Shown here: piece after piece, positions 1 to 8,267 of the stretch | Layout of the letters: each line of letters opens with the position of its first letter | How positions within the stretch are numbered: the stretch's first letter is position 1 | Source: Pseudomonadota bacterium | GTDB lineage: Bacteria > Pseudomonadota > Alphaproteobacteria > Reyranellales > Reyranellaceae | Direction of reading: 5' to 3' | DNA length: 64,000 bases | NCBI GenBank assembly: GCA_018242505.1 | Contig: JAFEBU010000065.1 | Location: forward strand, 96,411-160,410 | Made by a program: the position numbers and the translations under genes | Notes under the pieces: generated by a model | Told to the model about the DNA's origin: nothing | Database searches by the model: none | Seen by the model: only the letters and a program-made list of their open reading frames with translations

Positions 1-249
1 CGCCTGATCTTTTTCAACGATGCCGGTCCGGGCATCGATCGTGGCGGCGTGCTGGGCCTCGATATCCTCGAGCGCGAAGGTGTCGCCGGTGCAGCGGTCG
101 CCGCAGCGTCGGCCCGCATCGGCGACGGACGTTCGACTCTGCAGGACGGAACGATCTCTGCCGTCAACGACACCGCCTTTCGGCTCGGCGCCCGGATCGG
201 CGGCTCCGCCCTTGCCTTGGCGCGGGCGCTGGCTGAAAAGGCTGCCTGA
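1..249 (+). CDS. C-terminal end of an unrecognised protein (partial)
   Basis: The reading frame is open from the first base to a TGA, giving the last 82 residues of a gene that begins outside the window. Visible stretches are RLIFFNDAGPGIDRGG near the front, SARIGDGRS in the middle and an Ala/Leu-rich end. I do not recognise a named family. The gene lies 24 bases upstream of a small biotin carrier protein on the same strand, so the two are probably co-transcribed and perhaps part of one carboxylase-related operon, but that is inference from position only. Confidence 0.6.
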   Translation, partial: RLIFFNDAGPGIDRGGVLGLDILEREGVAGAAVAAASARIGDGRSTLQDGTISAVNDTAFRLGARIGGSALALARALAEKAA

Positions 250-273
250 ACCAACTGCGGGAGAGGATCGCGA

Positions 274-495
274 ATGGCCGCCTTCAATGTGAAATCGGAA
301 ATCGCCGGCAATGTCTGGAAGATCCAGCTCAAGCCGGGCGACAAGGTCGAGACGGACGGCGAGATCATGATCCTTGAATCGATGAAGATGGAGATTCCGG
401 TCTTGTCTCCCAAAGCCGGCACCATCAAGGAAATCAAGGTCAACGAAGGCGAGGCCATCGGCGAAGGCCAGCTCGTCGCCATCCTCGATACCTGA
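274..495 (+). CDS. Small biotin/lipoyl-attachment carrier protein
   Basis: This 73-residue protein is a single biotinyl/lipoyl domain. It has the biotinylation motif ESMKMEIPV at residues 36-44, where the Lys between the two Met would carry biotin, followed by the symmetric second half ending GEGQLVAILDT. Such stand-alone carriers shuttle carboxybiotin between a biotin carboxylase and a carboxyltransferase. Neither partner is visible here; they may lie upstream of the window. A GGGAGAGG ribosome site precedes the ATG. The family assignment is secure; the carboxylase it serves is unknown. Confidence 0.88.
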   Translation: MAAFNVKSEIAGNVWKIQLKPGDKVETDGEIMILESMKMEIPVLSPKAGTIKEIKVNEGEAIGEGQLVAILDT

Positions 496-666
496 CGCCG
501 CCTTTCGGCTTGCGTTGTCATGCCGCCGACTGGCAACGAAGCCCGGCCCAACGTCTCAGACTCGACACAATCGGCGACACAATGACGAAGACCGGCGACG
601 CCCCGCCGATACCTTGTCCGACTGCGCCCGCACGTTTGCCGACGCCGCCAACTGGGAGCTGGCTCC

Positions 667-1137
667 GTGACCGACCGCTACTTCGAGGACTTCAGGAAAG
701 GCGAACGCTTCGTGAGTGGCGGCATGACCGTCACCGAGGCCGCCATCGTCGACTTCGCGCGCCAATGGGATCCGCAGCCCTTCCACATCGACGCGGAATT
801 CGCGAAGAAATGGGCATTCGAAGGGCTGATCGCCTCCGGCCTCCATACGATGTGCGTGACGCTCCGCCTGTGGCTCGAACTTGGCGTGTTCCGTGCCTGC
901 AGCCTGGGCTCGCCTGGCCTCGGCGAGACCCAGTTCCCGCGGCCAGTCCGGCCGGGGGACACGCTGCGCGTGGTCACGGACATCGTCGACCTGCGCGCAT
1001 CGACATCGAAGCCTGATCGTGGCGTTGTCCGTATCCGCCAGGTCACCATCAACCAGCGGGGCGAACATGTAATGGAGCAGGAAACGACGGTCCTCCTGAA
1101 GCGTCGCCCCCTCACGGTCGCGAGCGCGCGCTGCTAG
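667..1137 (+). CDS. MaoC-family hot-dog-fold (R)-hydratase-like protein
   Basis: A 156-residue single hot-dog protein with the MaoC hydratase core DPQPFHID (Asp and His of the catalytic dyad) followed by GLIASGLHT. Family members hydrate enoyl-CoA thioesters or act in side-chain degradation; the substrate cannot be read from sequence. The start is a GTG with GGGAG about 8 bases upstream. The TAG stop straddles the left junction of the insertion sequence: TA belongs to the duplicated target and G is the first base of the element. The base after TA on the other side is also G, so the original stop was TAG too and the protein is not truncated. Confidence 0.85.
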   Translation: MTDRYFEDFRKGERFVSGGMTVTEAAIVDFARQWDPQPFHIDAEFAKKWAFEGLIASGLHTMCVTLRLWLELGVFRACSLGSPGLGETQFPRPVRPGDTLRVVTDIVDLRASTSKPDRGVVRIRQVTINQRGEHVMEQETTVLLKRRPLTVASARC

Positions 1138-1162
1138 AGCGGGATGACTTTAGGTTGGAGCG
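1137..1162 (+). repeat. IS630 left terminal inverted repeat
   Basis: Begins GAGCGGGATGACTTTAGG immediately inside the TA at 1135-1136. It matches the reverse complement of the other end at about 19 of 26 positions, best over the first 12 bases. Confidence 0.88.
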
Positions 1163-2067
1163 TATCCTGCTTTGAGGAAGTAGTTGGCGCACTCGTGGCT
1201 GGTGACAGTGGGGAGTAGCTGAACAAGGGCGTCATAGAGGGCATCCTGGGTGCGCCGAGCAGCCTTGCGCAAGCCGTGTTTGAGCTTGGAGAAGAGCGTC
1301 TCGATCGGGTTCAGATCGGGCGAGTACCGCCCTCAGCGCGCGCCGGACGGCGCTGCTCTTATGTGAGCCGAGATTGTCCATGATGACGATGTCGCCGGGA
1401 TGCAGGGTCGGAATGAGCACCCGATCGATGTAGAGGCGGAAGCTGTCGCCATTGATCGGGCCCTCGATCAACCAAGGGGCCTCGACGCGATCGAGGCGCA
1501 GGGCGGCGAGGAAGGTCATGGTCGTCCAGTGGCCATGCGGCACCTTGGCCGGCAGGCGCTGACCGAGTGGCCCCCAGCCGCGCAGAGGGGCCATGTTGGT
1601 CTTGGTCCAGGTCTCGTCGATGAAGACAAGGCGGGCCGGATCGATGCGGCCCTGGTAGGCCGTCCACTGTTGGCGCCGCCGCGCTACGTCGGGCCGATCC
1701 CGCTCGAGGGCGACCAGCGTCTTTTTTTGTAACTCAGCTTCTCGTCGTGGACGAACCGCCAGACCACGCGATAGTCGACGTTCAATCCCCGCGCGGCCAG
1801 CTCGGCGACCAGGCCGCGCAGGGTGAACGGCCTCTCCCGGCACCGCCCAAGCAGCCAGTCCCGATACTTCCCCACCAGCTTCTTCGGCCGATGGCCTCCC
1901 ATCCGGCCAGGTGCAAAACTACCGGTCCGGCGGTGCCGATCTATCCACTTGATCGCCGTGCTGATCGCCACATCGAAGCGGGCCGCAGCCTGATTGCACG
2001 ACAGGCCGTCGCGCGCGACTGCATCGACTACTCGCTGCCGAAGATCCATCGAATAGGGTGCTGCCAT
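1150..2067 (-). pseudogene. IS630-family transposase, frameshift site plus inactivating deletion
   Basis: The N-terminal half (from ATG at 2067) has the helix-turn-helix MDLRQRVVDAVARDGLS and reads to LSYKK, where a run of seven A (T7 at 1722-1728 on the plus strand) allows a -1 shift into the frame holding the catalytic domain: FIDETWTKTN (first Asp) and IVIMDNLGSHK (second Asp). Slippery A runs are common programmed frameshift sites in this family, so that shift may be natural. A second break near 1326-1327 is not: after RRALRA about 26-29 bases seem missing, and YSPDLNPIETLF with the third catalytic residue (Glu) continues in another frame to a TAA at 1150-1152. The DDE core therefore cannot be made intact. 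Confidence 0.85.
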
Positions 2068-2132
2068 CCAAGCTGGCCTCCTGCCCAGCCAGCTGGTTGA
2101 ATCAGATCACTCCCTCTCTGGGAATCCCCTTT

Positions 2133-2158
2133 CGATTCAGTCTCACGTCATCTCGCTC
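2133..2158 (-). repeat. IS630 right terminal inverted repeat
   Basis: Read on the minus strand it begins GAGCGAGATGACGTGAGA, the partner of the left end, and is followed outside by the TA at 2159-2160. Confidence 0.88.
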
Positions 2159-2790
2159 TAGCGCCAGGCAAAGACAGGCTGCTCGTAGTGATCGACACGC
2201 GTGGCGCGGCCGGCAAGCGCCACCTCCTTGAACTGGTAGAGGATGGCCGCCGTCGGCGCATTCACGGTGGCGACAGGCAATGGCAGACGGATGATCGGCC
2301 GGTCGGATTCCTCGATTGCGACGATCTCGGGTGAGTCGGGGCGGAACAACTCGCCGCAGCGAATACGGTAGGCGGCGGCAACCTCGCCCGGATTGGGCGT
2401 GAGATCGATGGAACCGCGCAGCCAGATGACGACGGGCGCGATGAGATAGCCCGAGCGGGTGGGATAGTCGTCGAGTGTTCCCAACACATCGTCCTCGGCT
2501 GCACGCACCCCCAGCTCCTCGTGCAATTCGCGCAGTGCTGTCTGCTCGATCGTCTCGCCCGGATCGACACGACCGCCAGGCAACGCCCACTGCCCGCCGT
2601 GGGCGCGCAGCTTTGGGGTGCGCCTGGTCAAGAGGAACGCCGCCTCGCCCGGCGTTTCCGATGCAACGACGGTCACGGCAACTGCAGCATGACGCAGACT
2701 GCCGGGGTCGAGGCGGCGGCGAACCTCGAAGCGTCGAAGCCGATCGACTATGGAGGTGCGCAGCGCATCGTCGAAGACGACTCCTGTCAC
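2158..2790 (-). CDS. Nudix hydrolase, CoA-pyrophosphatase-like
   Basis: A 210-residue protein with a perfect Nudix box: Gly of GRVDPGE, then REL and HEELGV, matching GX5EX7REUXEEXGU. The preceding LLTRRTPKLRAHGGQW resembles the region before the box in CoA pyrophosphatases, suggesting hydrolysis of CoA or a similar nucleotide diphosphate derivative, though other substrates are possible. The GTG start overlaps the TGA of the upstream methyltransferase as GTGA, so the pair is translationally coupled. Its TAG stop is formed at the right junction of the IS630 element and matches the pre-insertion stop. Confidence 0.85.
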   Translation of the reverse strand: MTGVVFDDALRTSIVDRLRRFEVRRRLDPGSLRHAAVAVTVVASETPGEAAFLLTRRTPKLRAHGGQWALPGGRVDPGETIEQTALRELHEELGVRAAEDDVLGTLDDYPTRSGYLIAPVVIWLRGSIDLTPNPGEVAAAYRIRCGELFRPDSPEIVAIEESDRPIIRLPLPVATVNAPTAAILYQFKEVALAGRATRVDHYEQPVFAWR

Positions 2791-3389
2791 GCCCCTGAGG
2801 CCCTGGTGAAGGTCCAGACCACAGCGGGCGGCACGTTGCGCCAGATGCGCCGGCTGTTCACCGCAACAAGATTGAGGGCCTGCCGCAGGTTCCTGGGAAT
2901 GGGCGGGGTTGGGCCATAGGTGAACTGGACCATGGCAGCTCCGTCCGGCAGCGCCTCGAAGGTACCGCGCACAATCCCGTTTACCACCTCCGCAGGCAGC
3001 GACAGGAGCGGCAGGCCGGATACGACGGCGGCAACGTTCTCGATCCCGTTGGCGGCAAGAAGATGTGGCAGACGGGCGGCATCGCCTTCGATGATCCTGA
3101 GGCCGGAGAAATGTCGGCGCAGGAACGCCACCAGTTCCGGATCGCGTTCCACGAGCGCAAGACGCTCGGCCGAGATACCGGCGGCCAGCAAAGCCTTGGT
3201 GACCTCGCCCGTGCCGGCGCCGAGCTCGATGACATATCCGGTATGGCTATTCATGGCCGCCAGCGTGGCGCGCGCAATCGCCTCCCCCAGAAAAGGGCCA
3301 CTGGGGAGGATTGCCCCCATGGCCAACGGCCGGCGTAGCCAGCGCTTCAGAAAAAGGGCCTTGCCGGCGTCATGTGCTGCAGTGGGCAT
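2787..3389 (-). CDS. PmtA-like phospholipid N-methyltransferase (SAM-dependent)
   Basis: A 200-residue Rossmann-fold methyltransferase. It starts with the membrane-associating stretch KRWLRRPLAMGAILPSG typical of PmtA/LpbN-type enzymes, then SAM motif I ELGAGTGEVT, motif II LVERDPELV and the post-motif VVSGLPLLSLP. PmtA-type enzymes methylate phosphatidylethanolamine toward phosphatidylcholine; a ribosomal-RNA-adenine-methylase-like role is the alternative reading. The ATG at 3389 is chosen because the open frame further upstream is antisense to the glucan synthase. It is followed by the coupled Nudix gene and preceded by the synthase 56 bases away, so the three may form one operon. Confidence 0.75.
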   Translation of the reverse strand: MPTAAHDAGKALFLKRWLRRPLAMGAILPSGPFLGEAIARATLAAMNSHTGYVIELGAGTGEVTKALLAAGISAERLALVERDPELVAFLRRHFSGLRIIEGDAARLPHLLAANGIENVAAVVSGLPLLSLPAEVVNGIVRGTFEALPDGAAMVQFTYGPTPPIPRNLRQALNLVAVNSRRIWRNVPPAVVWTFTRASGA

Positions 3390-3445
3390 GCCGAGAACGC
3401 TAGCAGAGGATGGTTGTGTGTCGAGAGTGAAAAGCGCTGGCTCTT

Positions 3446-6247
3446 TTACTGTGCGGGTTGCATTGCCGGACCGGCCGAAGCCGGTGCTGTCGCAGAAACG
3501 GGTTCGAACATAACGGACGCATGCCGCATCTGTTCCAGCGCATTCACCAATGACACAACGACTGCAGCCGCAAAGGGCAGCGACTGGACCACCATGAAGC
3601 CCGCCCACAGCCGTGCCTCGGGATCGATGACACCGCTGGTGTTCCAGAGAATCAAAGCCGCCCCCCAGAGCAGGATCATCAAGATCGCCTCGCCTCGCGC
3701 CATGCCGAGCGCCATGCCGAGCGTTGCCCGCTCGTCCATCTTGGGCGTGCGCATGAACGGCAACCGGCTGGTGGCAAGCCCATAAAGCACCGCCCGACCC
3801 ACCGTGTAGGTGAGCGCGAGGCCGGCCAGCGACGCGCCGAGGCTCTGACGGAAGCTGCAGTTCACCCGGTCGGCGTAAAGGCCGAAAGAGTAGACCAGCT
3901 TGAAAACGAAGATGCCAATCGTGGGCAGGATGAACTCGGATGGCGGCAGGCCGACCGGCTTCAGCCCGAAGATCGGCGGGACCAGAACCGCAAGCACCCA
4001 GGCCAGCCCGGCCCAAGTGAAGATCAGGTTGAGAGCATCGGCGAACCACGGCAGCCAGCCGGCGACGAAATGATATTTCTGCCAGAAGGTGAGCTTCGTG
4101 CCCCTGCCCATCATCTTGCCGGCATGGGCCTTCATGATCTGCATGGCGCCATAGGCCCAGCGGAAGCGCTGCTTCTTGTAGCCGGCGAAGTGGTCGGGCG
4201 TCAGGCCATGGCCGAAGCGCTCGCGGCTGTACATGGCTCCGTAGCCCTTCTCCATCAGGCGAAGGCCGAGTTCAGTGTCTTCGGTGATGCACCAGGTCGC
4301 CCAGCCGCCCATCTCCTCCATGCAATCCTTGCGCACGAGGGTCATGGTGCCATGCTGAATGATGGCGTCGTATTCGTTGCGCAGGCACATGCCGATATCG
4401 AAGAAGCCGGCATATTCCCAGTTCAACATTTCCTTGAAGCGGTCGTCGCGCCAGTCGCGGTGATCCTGCGGCGCCTGCACATAGCTCACCTTGGCATCGT
4501 CGAAGTACGGCACCACCGCCTTCAGCCAGTCGGAGCGGACCATATAGTCGCTGTCGATCACGCCGATCACTTTGGCGTCGGGCGCGGTTTGACTCAGCAC
4601 ATAGTTCAGCGCACCGGCCTTGAAACCCTTCATCACGTCGAAATGGAAGAAGCGGAAGCGCTCGCCGAGCTGGGCACAATAGTCCTGCACCGGACGCCAC
4701 ACCGCCGGATCCTTGGTATTGTTGTCGATGACGATGACTTCGAAGTCCGGATAGTCGAGCGCCACGAGCGAATCGAGGGTCTGGATGACCATGGCCGGCG
4801 GCTCGTTGCAGATCGCGAGGTGCAGCGAGACCTTGGGCCAGATCCGGTCGGCCGGCTGACGGGCGATCATCTCGGTCGCGGGCAGCGCCTCGCGTACCCA
4901 GTGCCGGCGCCAGATCGTCTCGACGAGCTCCAGCGCCTGAACCAGCGCCATGGCAAGGCTCACGACCAGGAAGAAGGCGAGGATGGCCCAGCCGATCACC
5001 TCGCCGGTCACCATATAGGTACCGGCCGCCACGGCGGCGCCGTAGGCGACCGCACTGGTCGACAAGGCGACCAGACCGCAGAAGGCAAGCTGGCCGACCA
5101 TGCGGAGATCGCGCCACTTCCACAGGAACAACACCATCAGCGGCAGAGCTGCCGCCAGCGACCAGGCGGCATAGACCCACCATTGCGGGAAGGTCTCGAT
5201 CGGTCCGGTCCAGGAGAATTTCGGCTGCCGGTCGGCGTTCCACATCCCCCAGTAGCCGCCCGCCTTGCCTTCGAGATCGTACGACTTCCACGGCTGGTCG
5301 ATTGCTTCGACAACGAAATAGTCGATGTTCTGCGACTTGAGCCAGGCCACCATGTCGCGGACGTTCTTGGCCTGCTCGGCTGGCGTCGCGCGCTTGATCA
5401 GGCCGGTGGCGGGGCTGCGCCGTTCGGAGCCGTTCGATGGCCATCCCACCTCGGTCACGATGATGTTCTTGTTCGGGTAGGCCTGACGCAGCTTGTCGAT
5501 CTTGTTCTTCAGGTATTCGAGCGGTGTCTCGCTCGACTGCTCGTCCCAGTAGGGCAGGATGTGCACGGCGAGGAAATCCACCTCGCGCGCCAGTTCCGGA
5601 TAGCGCAACCAGATATGCCAGGGTTCTGCGGTGCTGACCGGCACCTTGACGTTGCGCTTGACGTTCCGGATCTCGCGGATCAGCTGGGCAGGACTGACGG
5701 CGGTGTTGTCGCGGTCGTCCTTCTGGCCGTCCCACCGCAGGATGTTCTCGTTGCCCACCATCACGCGGTCGATGATGTTGGGATTCTGATTCGCCATGCG
5801 GATCAGGGCGCGCGTCTCCTCGGCATTAACGTCCGCCGCGTCGCGCCCGAATTGCTGCTTTGCCTCCACCGTGCTGTAGATCCACGCCCCCGGCACGAGC
5901 TTGAGCCCGTAGCGCGCGGCGATCTCGGGCATATCCTCGCCGCCGTCGGAGGTACGATAGGTCCTGACGTAGTCGACGTGTCCGGCCATCGCGGCGAAGT
6001 CGCGCTCGATCTGCTCCTTGCGCGGCTTCACCGGCGGTGGCGGCTCCTCCGTGAAGGCTGTGCGCAGGAAGCTGAGAACACCGTTCGATTTGGCGGAAAG
6101 AGGATCCTGATCCTTCGCCCAAGGCGCGTAGGTTACGCCATGTAGGGGACCTTCAACGGCAGCGGCATGGACGCGTCCATCAAGAAGACGCCACCCCGCG
6201 ATCGTGGCCGCAGCAGCAACAAGTAAAACCAGCCCGAGACGGAACAT
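3446..6247 (-). CDS. GH17-GT2 membrane beta-glucan synthase (NdvB/NdvC-type)
   Basis: A 933-residue membrane protein. After an N-terminal membrane segment (about residues 1-22) comes a glycoside-hydrolase-17 domain (about 35-330) with both expected catalytic Glu, in VMVGNENILR and IVTEVGWPSNG. Several membrane helices follow, then a family 2 glycosyltransferase with IDNNTKD, the DxD-like VIDSDYM, TED in WCITEDTELG, and QRFRW for QxxRW, then more helices. This layout is that of beta-(1,3)/(1,6)-glucan synthases making osmoregulated or cyclic glucans in bradyrhizobia and Pseudomonas; linkage here is inferred. The ATG at 6247 gives a sensible membrane start; a longer in-frame extension is basic and unlikely. 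Confidence 0.85.
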   Translation of the reverse strand: MFRLGLVLLVAAAATIAGWRLLDGRVHAAAVEGPLHGVTYAPWAKDQDPLSAKSNGVLSFLRTAFTEEPPPPVKPRKEQIERDFAAMAGHVDYVRTYRTSDGGEDMPEIAARYGLKLVPGAWIYSTVEAKQQFGRDAADVNAEETRALIRMANQNPNIIDRVMVGNENILRWDGQKDDRDNTAVSPAQLIREIRNVKRNVKVPVSTAEPWHIWLRYPELAREVDFLAVHILPYWDEQSSETPLEYLKNKIDKLRQAYPNKNIIVTEVGWPSNGSERRSPATGLIKRATPAEQAKNVRDMVAWLKSQNIDYFVVEAIDQPWKSYDLEGKAGGYWGMWNADRQPKFSWTGPIETFPQWWVYAAWSLAAALPLMVLFLWKWRDLRMVGQLAFCGLVALSTSAVAYGAAVAAGTYMVTGEVIGWAILAFFLVVSLAMALVQALELVETIWRRHWVREALPATEMIARQPADRIWPKVSLHLAICNEPPAMVIQTLDSLVALDYPDFEVIVIDNNTKDPAVWRPVQDYCAQLGERFRFFHFDVMKGFKAGALNYVLSQTAPDAKVIGVIDSDYMVRSDWLKAVVPYFDDAKVSYVQAPQDHRDWRDDRFKEMLNWEYAGFFDIGMCLRNEYDAIIQHGTMTLVRKDCMEEMGGWATWCITEDTELGLRLMEKGYGAMYSRERFGHGLTPDHFAGYKKQRFRWAYGAMQIMKAHAGKMMGRGTKLTFWQKYHFVAGWLPWFADALNLIFTWAGLAWVLAVLVPPIFGLKPVGLPPSEFILPTIGIFVFKLVYSFGLYADRVNCSFRQSLGASLAGLALTYTVGRAVLYGLATSRLPFMRTPKMDERATLGMALGMARGEAILMILLWGAALILWNTSGVIDPEARLWAGFMVVQSLPFAAAVVVSLVNALEQMRHASVMFEPVSATAPASAGPAMQPAQ

Positions 6248-6548
6248 GAAACGGCGATCGCTCCGGCAATCCGACGACGGCAGCACGCCCGCGCCTCGAG
6301 ATCGCGGTCGCATGTCGCCTGCGGACGATGGACGTCGGCGCAAGGACCGTGCCGGATCGACTCCAAGCAACGAGCCGATGACCACGCGGTGCGGCGGACC
6401 TCTTCGAGGCTTCCTTGCGCCAGATTTCCTCGTCTGCGACCCTTCGCAGGCGATGAGGCGACCGAGGCAAATCTATAGCCGCACGCCCATGAACGGTAAA
6501 GAGTCCGGAACCAATGATGGCCAAAATGCCAAATTCCTGCCCCCTGAC
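6248..6548. other. Intergenic region between divergent glucan synthase and hydrolase genes
   Basis: About 300 bases with no supported gene. It must hold the promoters for both flanking genes. The only structure I see is a 6-bp inverted repeat, CTGCGA-CCCT-TCGCAG at 6434-6449, without a T run, and a TATAGC box near 6470. An in-frame ATG at 6489 could start the hydrolase 20 codons earlier. Confidence 0.5.
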
Positions 6549-7523
6549 ATGACCGAAAGCGACCCCTCTGCGGCGCCCGCGGCCGTTCCTGCCGACCTTG
6601 CTCTGACTTATCGACCGGCCGACCGCTATACCTTCCTGTCAGCGGGGCCGACCCGACTGCGTCATGCCTGGTGGAAGCCGCTCGGCCGACCGCGCGGTAC
6701 CGTGGTGATATTGCCCGGCCGTGTCGAATTCATCGAGAAGTACGCCACCGAAGTGGTGGGCGATCTTCTCGACCGCGGCTTTGCCGTGGCCGCCTTCGAT
6801 TGGCGGGGACAGGGACTTTCCGACCGGCCACTTGCCGACCATGACAAGGGGCACATCGATCACTTCGAGACCTACCTCGCCGATCTGCGTTTGTTCCTCG
6901 ACACCGTCGTTGCGCCCCACGCGCCGAGACCGATCCTGGCCCTTTGCCATTCGATGGGCGGCCATCTCTTCCTGCGCTCCCTCGCCTTGCACGGAAGTGC
7001 ACCGTTCACTGCCGGCGTGGTCACGGCTCCAATGACGGCGCTGACCCAGCAGACCATGCTGCGGAGCGTCCTGCACCTCACCCCGCCGCTGCGGGTGATC
7101 GACGAGTGCTACCTCTATGGAACCGGCCCATTCGATCCGGCTCGCTATCCATTCAAGGGCAATGTGCTGACCCATGACGAACGGCGCTTTCGTTTCACGG
7201 CGCAATGGTTCGCTTCGGATCCGCGCCTGGCCCTCGGAGGGCCGACGCTGGGCTGGTGCCGCCAGGCCCTGCGATCGATGACGGTCGGGTCGGCCCCCGG
7301 CGTTCTGGAGCGTATCGACCTGCCGCTGCTGCTGGTAAGTGCGGCCGATGACACGCTCGTCAATCCGGCGAGCCACGGACCGGTGGCTGCCCGGCTTCGT
7401 CATGGCAAGCTCGTGACCATTACCGGTGCCCGGCACGAGGTGCTGATGGAGACGGACGATGTGCGTGCCCGGTTCTGGGAGGCTTTCGACCGACTGACGA
7501 AAGAAGTCTGCAGCCCCTCATGA
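6549..7523 (+). CDS. Alpha/beta hydrolase, lysophospholipase (PldB)-like
   Basis: A 324-residue hydrolase of the serine-aminopeptidase-S33/lysophospholipase group. The oxyanion region is VVILPGRVEFIEKY, the nucleophile elbow is LCHSMGGH (Cys instead of the usual Gly at the first position), the acid is in SAADDTLV and the His in GARHEVL. Family members cleave acyl esters such as lysophospholipids or monoacylglycerols. The start is uncertain: ATG 6549 gives the compact form and ATG 6489 adds 20 residues; neither has a strong ribosome site. It diverges from the glucan synthase. Confidence 0.82.
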   Translation: MTESDPSAAPAAVPADLALTYRPADRYTFLSAGPTRLRHAWWKPLGRPRGTVVILPGRVEFIEKYATEVVGDLLDRGFAVAAFDWRGQGLSDRPLADHDKGHIDHFETYLADLRLFLDTVVAPHAPRPILALCHSMGGHLFLRSLALHGSAPFTAGVVTAPMTALTQQTMLRSVLHLTPPLRVIDECYLYGTGPFDPARYPFKGNVLTHDERRFRFTAQWFASDPRLALGGPTLGWCRQALRSMTVGSAPGVLERIDLPLLLVSAADDTLVNPASHGPVAARLRHGKLVTITGARHEVLMETDDVRARFWEAFDRLTKEVCSPS

Positions 7524-7674
7524 CGGCGGTCCGGGTGCCGGTCGTCGCGGTATCACCCGACCACGATGGGCGCTTCGGCTCACCGGAAGAATCGCCGCGC
7601 GCTGGCGCCTGAGGTGTTCCGCCGCATTTTTCCTGTCGGGCAGGCCAGCGATCGCCTGCACATGGCGGCCGCCT

Positions 7675-7689
7675 TGCTGTAGAACAGCA
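7675..7689. repeat. Short hairpin next to the phosphatase start codon
   Basis: TGCTGT-AGA-ACAGCA is a perfect 6-bp inverted repeat ending three bases before the ATG at 7692. No ribosome-binding purine run is visible between hairpin and start, so the structure could limit translation initiation. It may also be chance. Confidence 0.35.
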
Positions 7690-7691
7690 CC

Positions 7692-8246
7692 ATGCCCCTG
7701 CCCAGCCAGAAGCTCACGATCTGCGGCATTCCCGAGCTGCCGCAACATGCTTCGATCGGCGTCAGCCACGTCCTGTCGATCATCGACACCCGCGAGCCAC
7801 GTCCGGAAGCGCTCGACGGCTATCTCAAGATCGATCACCTGTTGCTGCGCTTCGACGACGTCGTGGCCGAATATCCCGGCTTCGAAGCCTGCACACCGGA
7901 CCACGTCCGGCAGGTGCTCGATTTCGGTCAGCGCGTGCATGCGGCACGCGATAGCCACGTGCTGATCCATTGCCATGCCGGCATCTCGCGCTCTACGGCA
8001 GCGGCGGCGATCCTGATGGCGCAGCATTCGCCGGGACAGGAAAAAATGGCATTCCTGCGCCTTCTCGAGCTGCGCAAGCATGGTTGGCCCAATACGCGCA
8101 TGGTCGAATTCGCCGACCGGTTGCTGAAACGCGACGGCGCCCTGATGGAAGGGCTCGTCGCCTATCGACGAGCCCTTCTCAAGGCAAGGCCGCAGTTGAG
8201 CGAGATCATCCGCAATATTGGCCGCGGCCACGAACTGCCGACCTGA
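7692..8246 (+). CDS. Tyrosine/dual-specificity phosphatase-fold protein
   Basis: A 184-residue protein with the CX5R loop HCHAGISRST (Cys94, Arg100) and an upstream LRFDDV that fits the general-acid Asp of dual-specificity phosphatases. Similar short alphaproteobacterial proteins are annotated as protein-tyrosine phosphatases; the substrate is not known. All catalytic residues needed for phosphate-ester hydrolysis are present. It stands alone, 168 bases after the hydrolase. Confidence 0.82.
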   Translation: MPLPSQKLTICGIPELPQHASIGVSHVLSIIDTREPRPEALDGYLKIDHLLLRFDDVVAEYPGFEACTPDHVRQVLDFGQRVHAARDSHVLIHCHAGISRSTAAAAILMAQHSPGQEKMAFLRLLELRKHGWPNTRMVEFADRLLKRDGALMEGLVAYRRALLKARPQLSEIIRNIGRGHELPT

Positions 8247-8267
8247 GCCGGCAGGCCGGGATCCGTG

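Larger units (their letters stand above)
1137..2158 (-). mobile_element. IS630-family insertion sequence, complete ends, TA target duplication
   Basis: A 1022-bp element bounded by imperfect terminal inverted repeats starting GAGCG(G/A)GATGAC, about 19 of the outer 26 positions matching. TA dinucleotides flank it at 1135-1136 and 2159-2160, the two-base target duplication expected of IS630/Tc1-mariner elements. It carries one transposase on the minus strand. Rejoining the flanks gives GCTGCTAGCGCC, so the target was CTAG, the sequence IS630 is known to prefer. The element is probably no longer autonomous because its transposase has a deletion. Confidence 0.93.

Noticed and set aside
510..1016. 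Plus-strand open frame before and over the MaoC gene
   Set aside because: Arg/Pro-rich, overlaps MaoC in another frame and has no motif.
1232..1843. Second IS630 open frame as an independent gene
   Set aside because: It is the catalytic half of the same transposase reached by -1 slippage at the A7 run, and its end is garbled by the deletion.
3390..4049. N-terminal extension of the PmtA-like methyltransferase
   Set aside because: The frame stays open upstream of ATG 3389, but the extension overlaps the C-terminal third of the glucan synthase in another frame and has no family similarity.
4070..6145. A 691-codon open frame on the plus strand
   Set aside because: It is antisense to the glucan synthase, whose domains and catalytic residues are clear; the frame is His/Ala/Gly-rich nonsense typical of the reverse of a GC-rich gene.
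6434..6449. CTGCGA-CCCT-TCGCAG hairpin as a terminator
   Set aside because: No T run on either side and it lies between divergent genes, where no terminator is expected.
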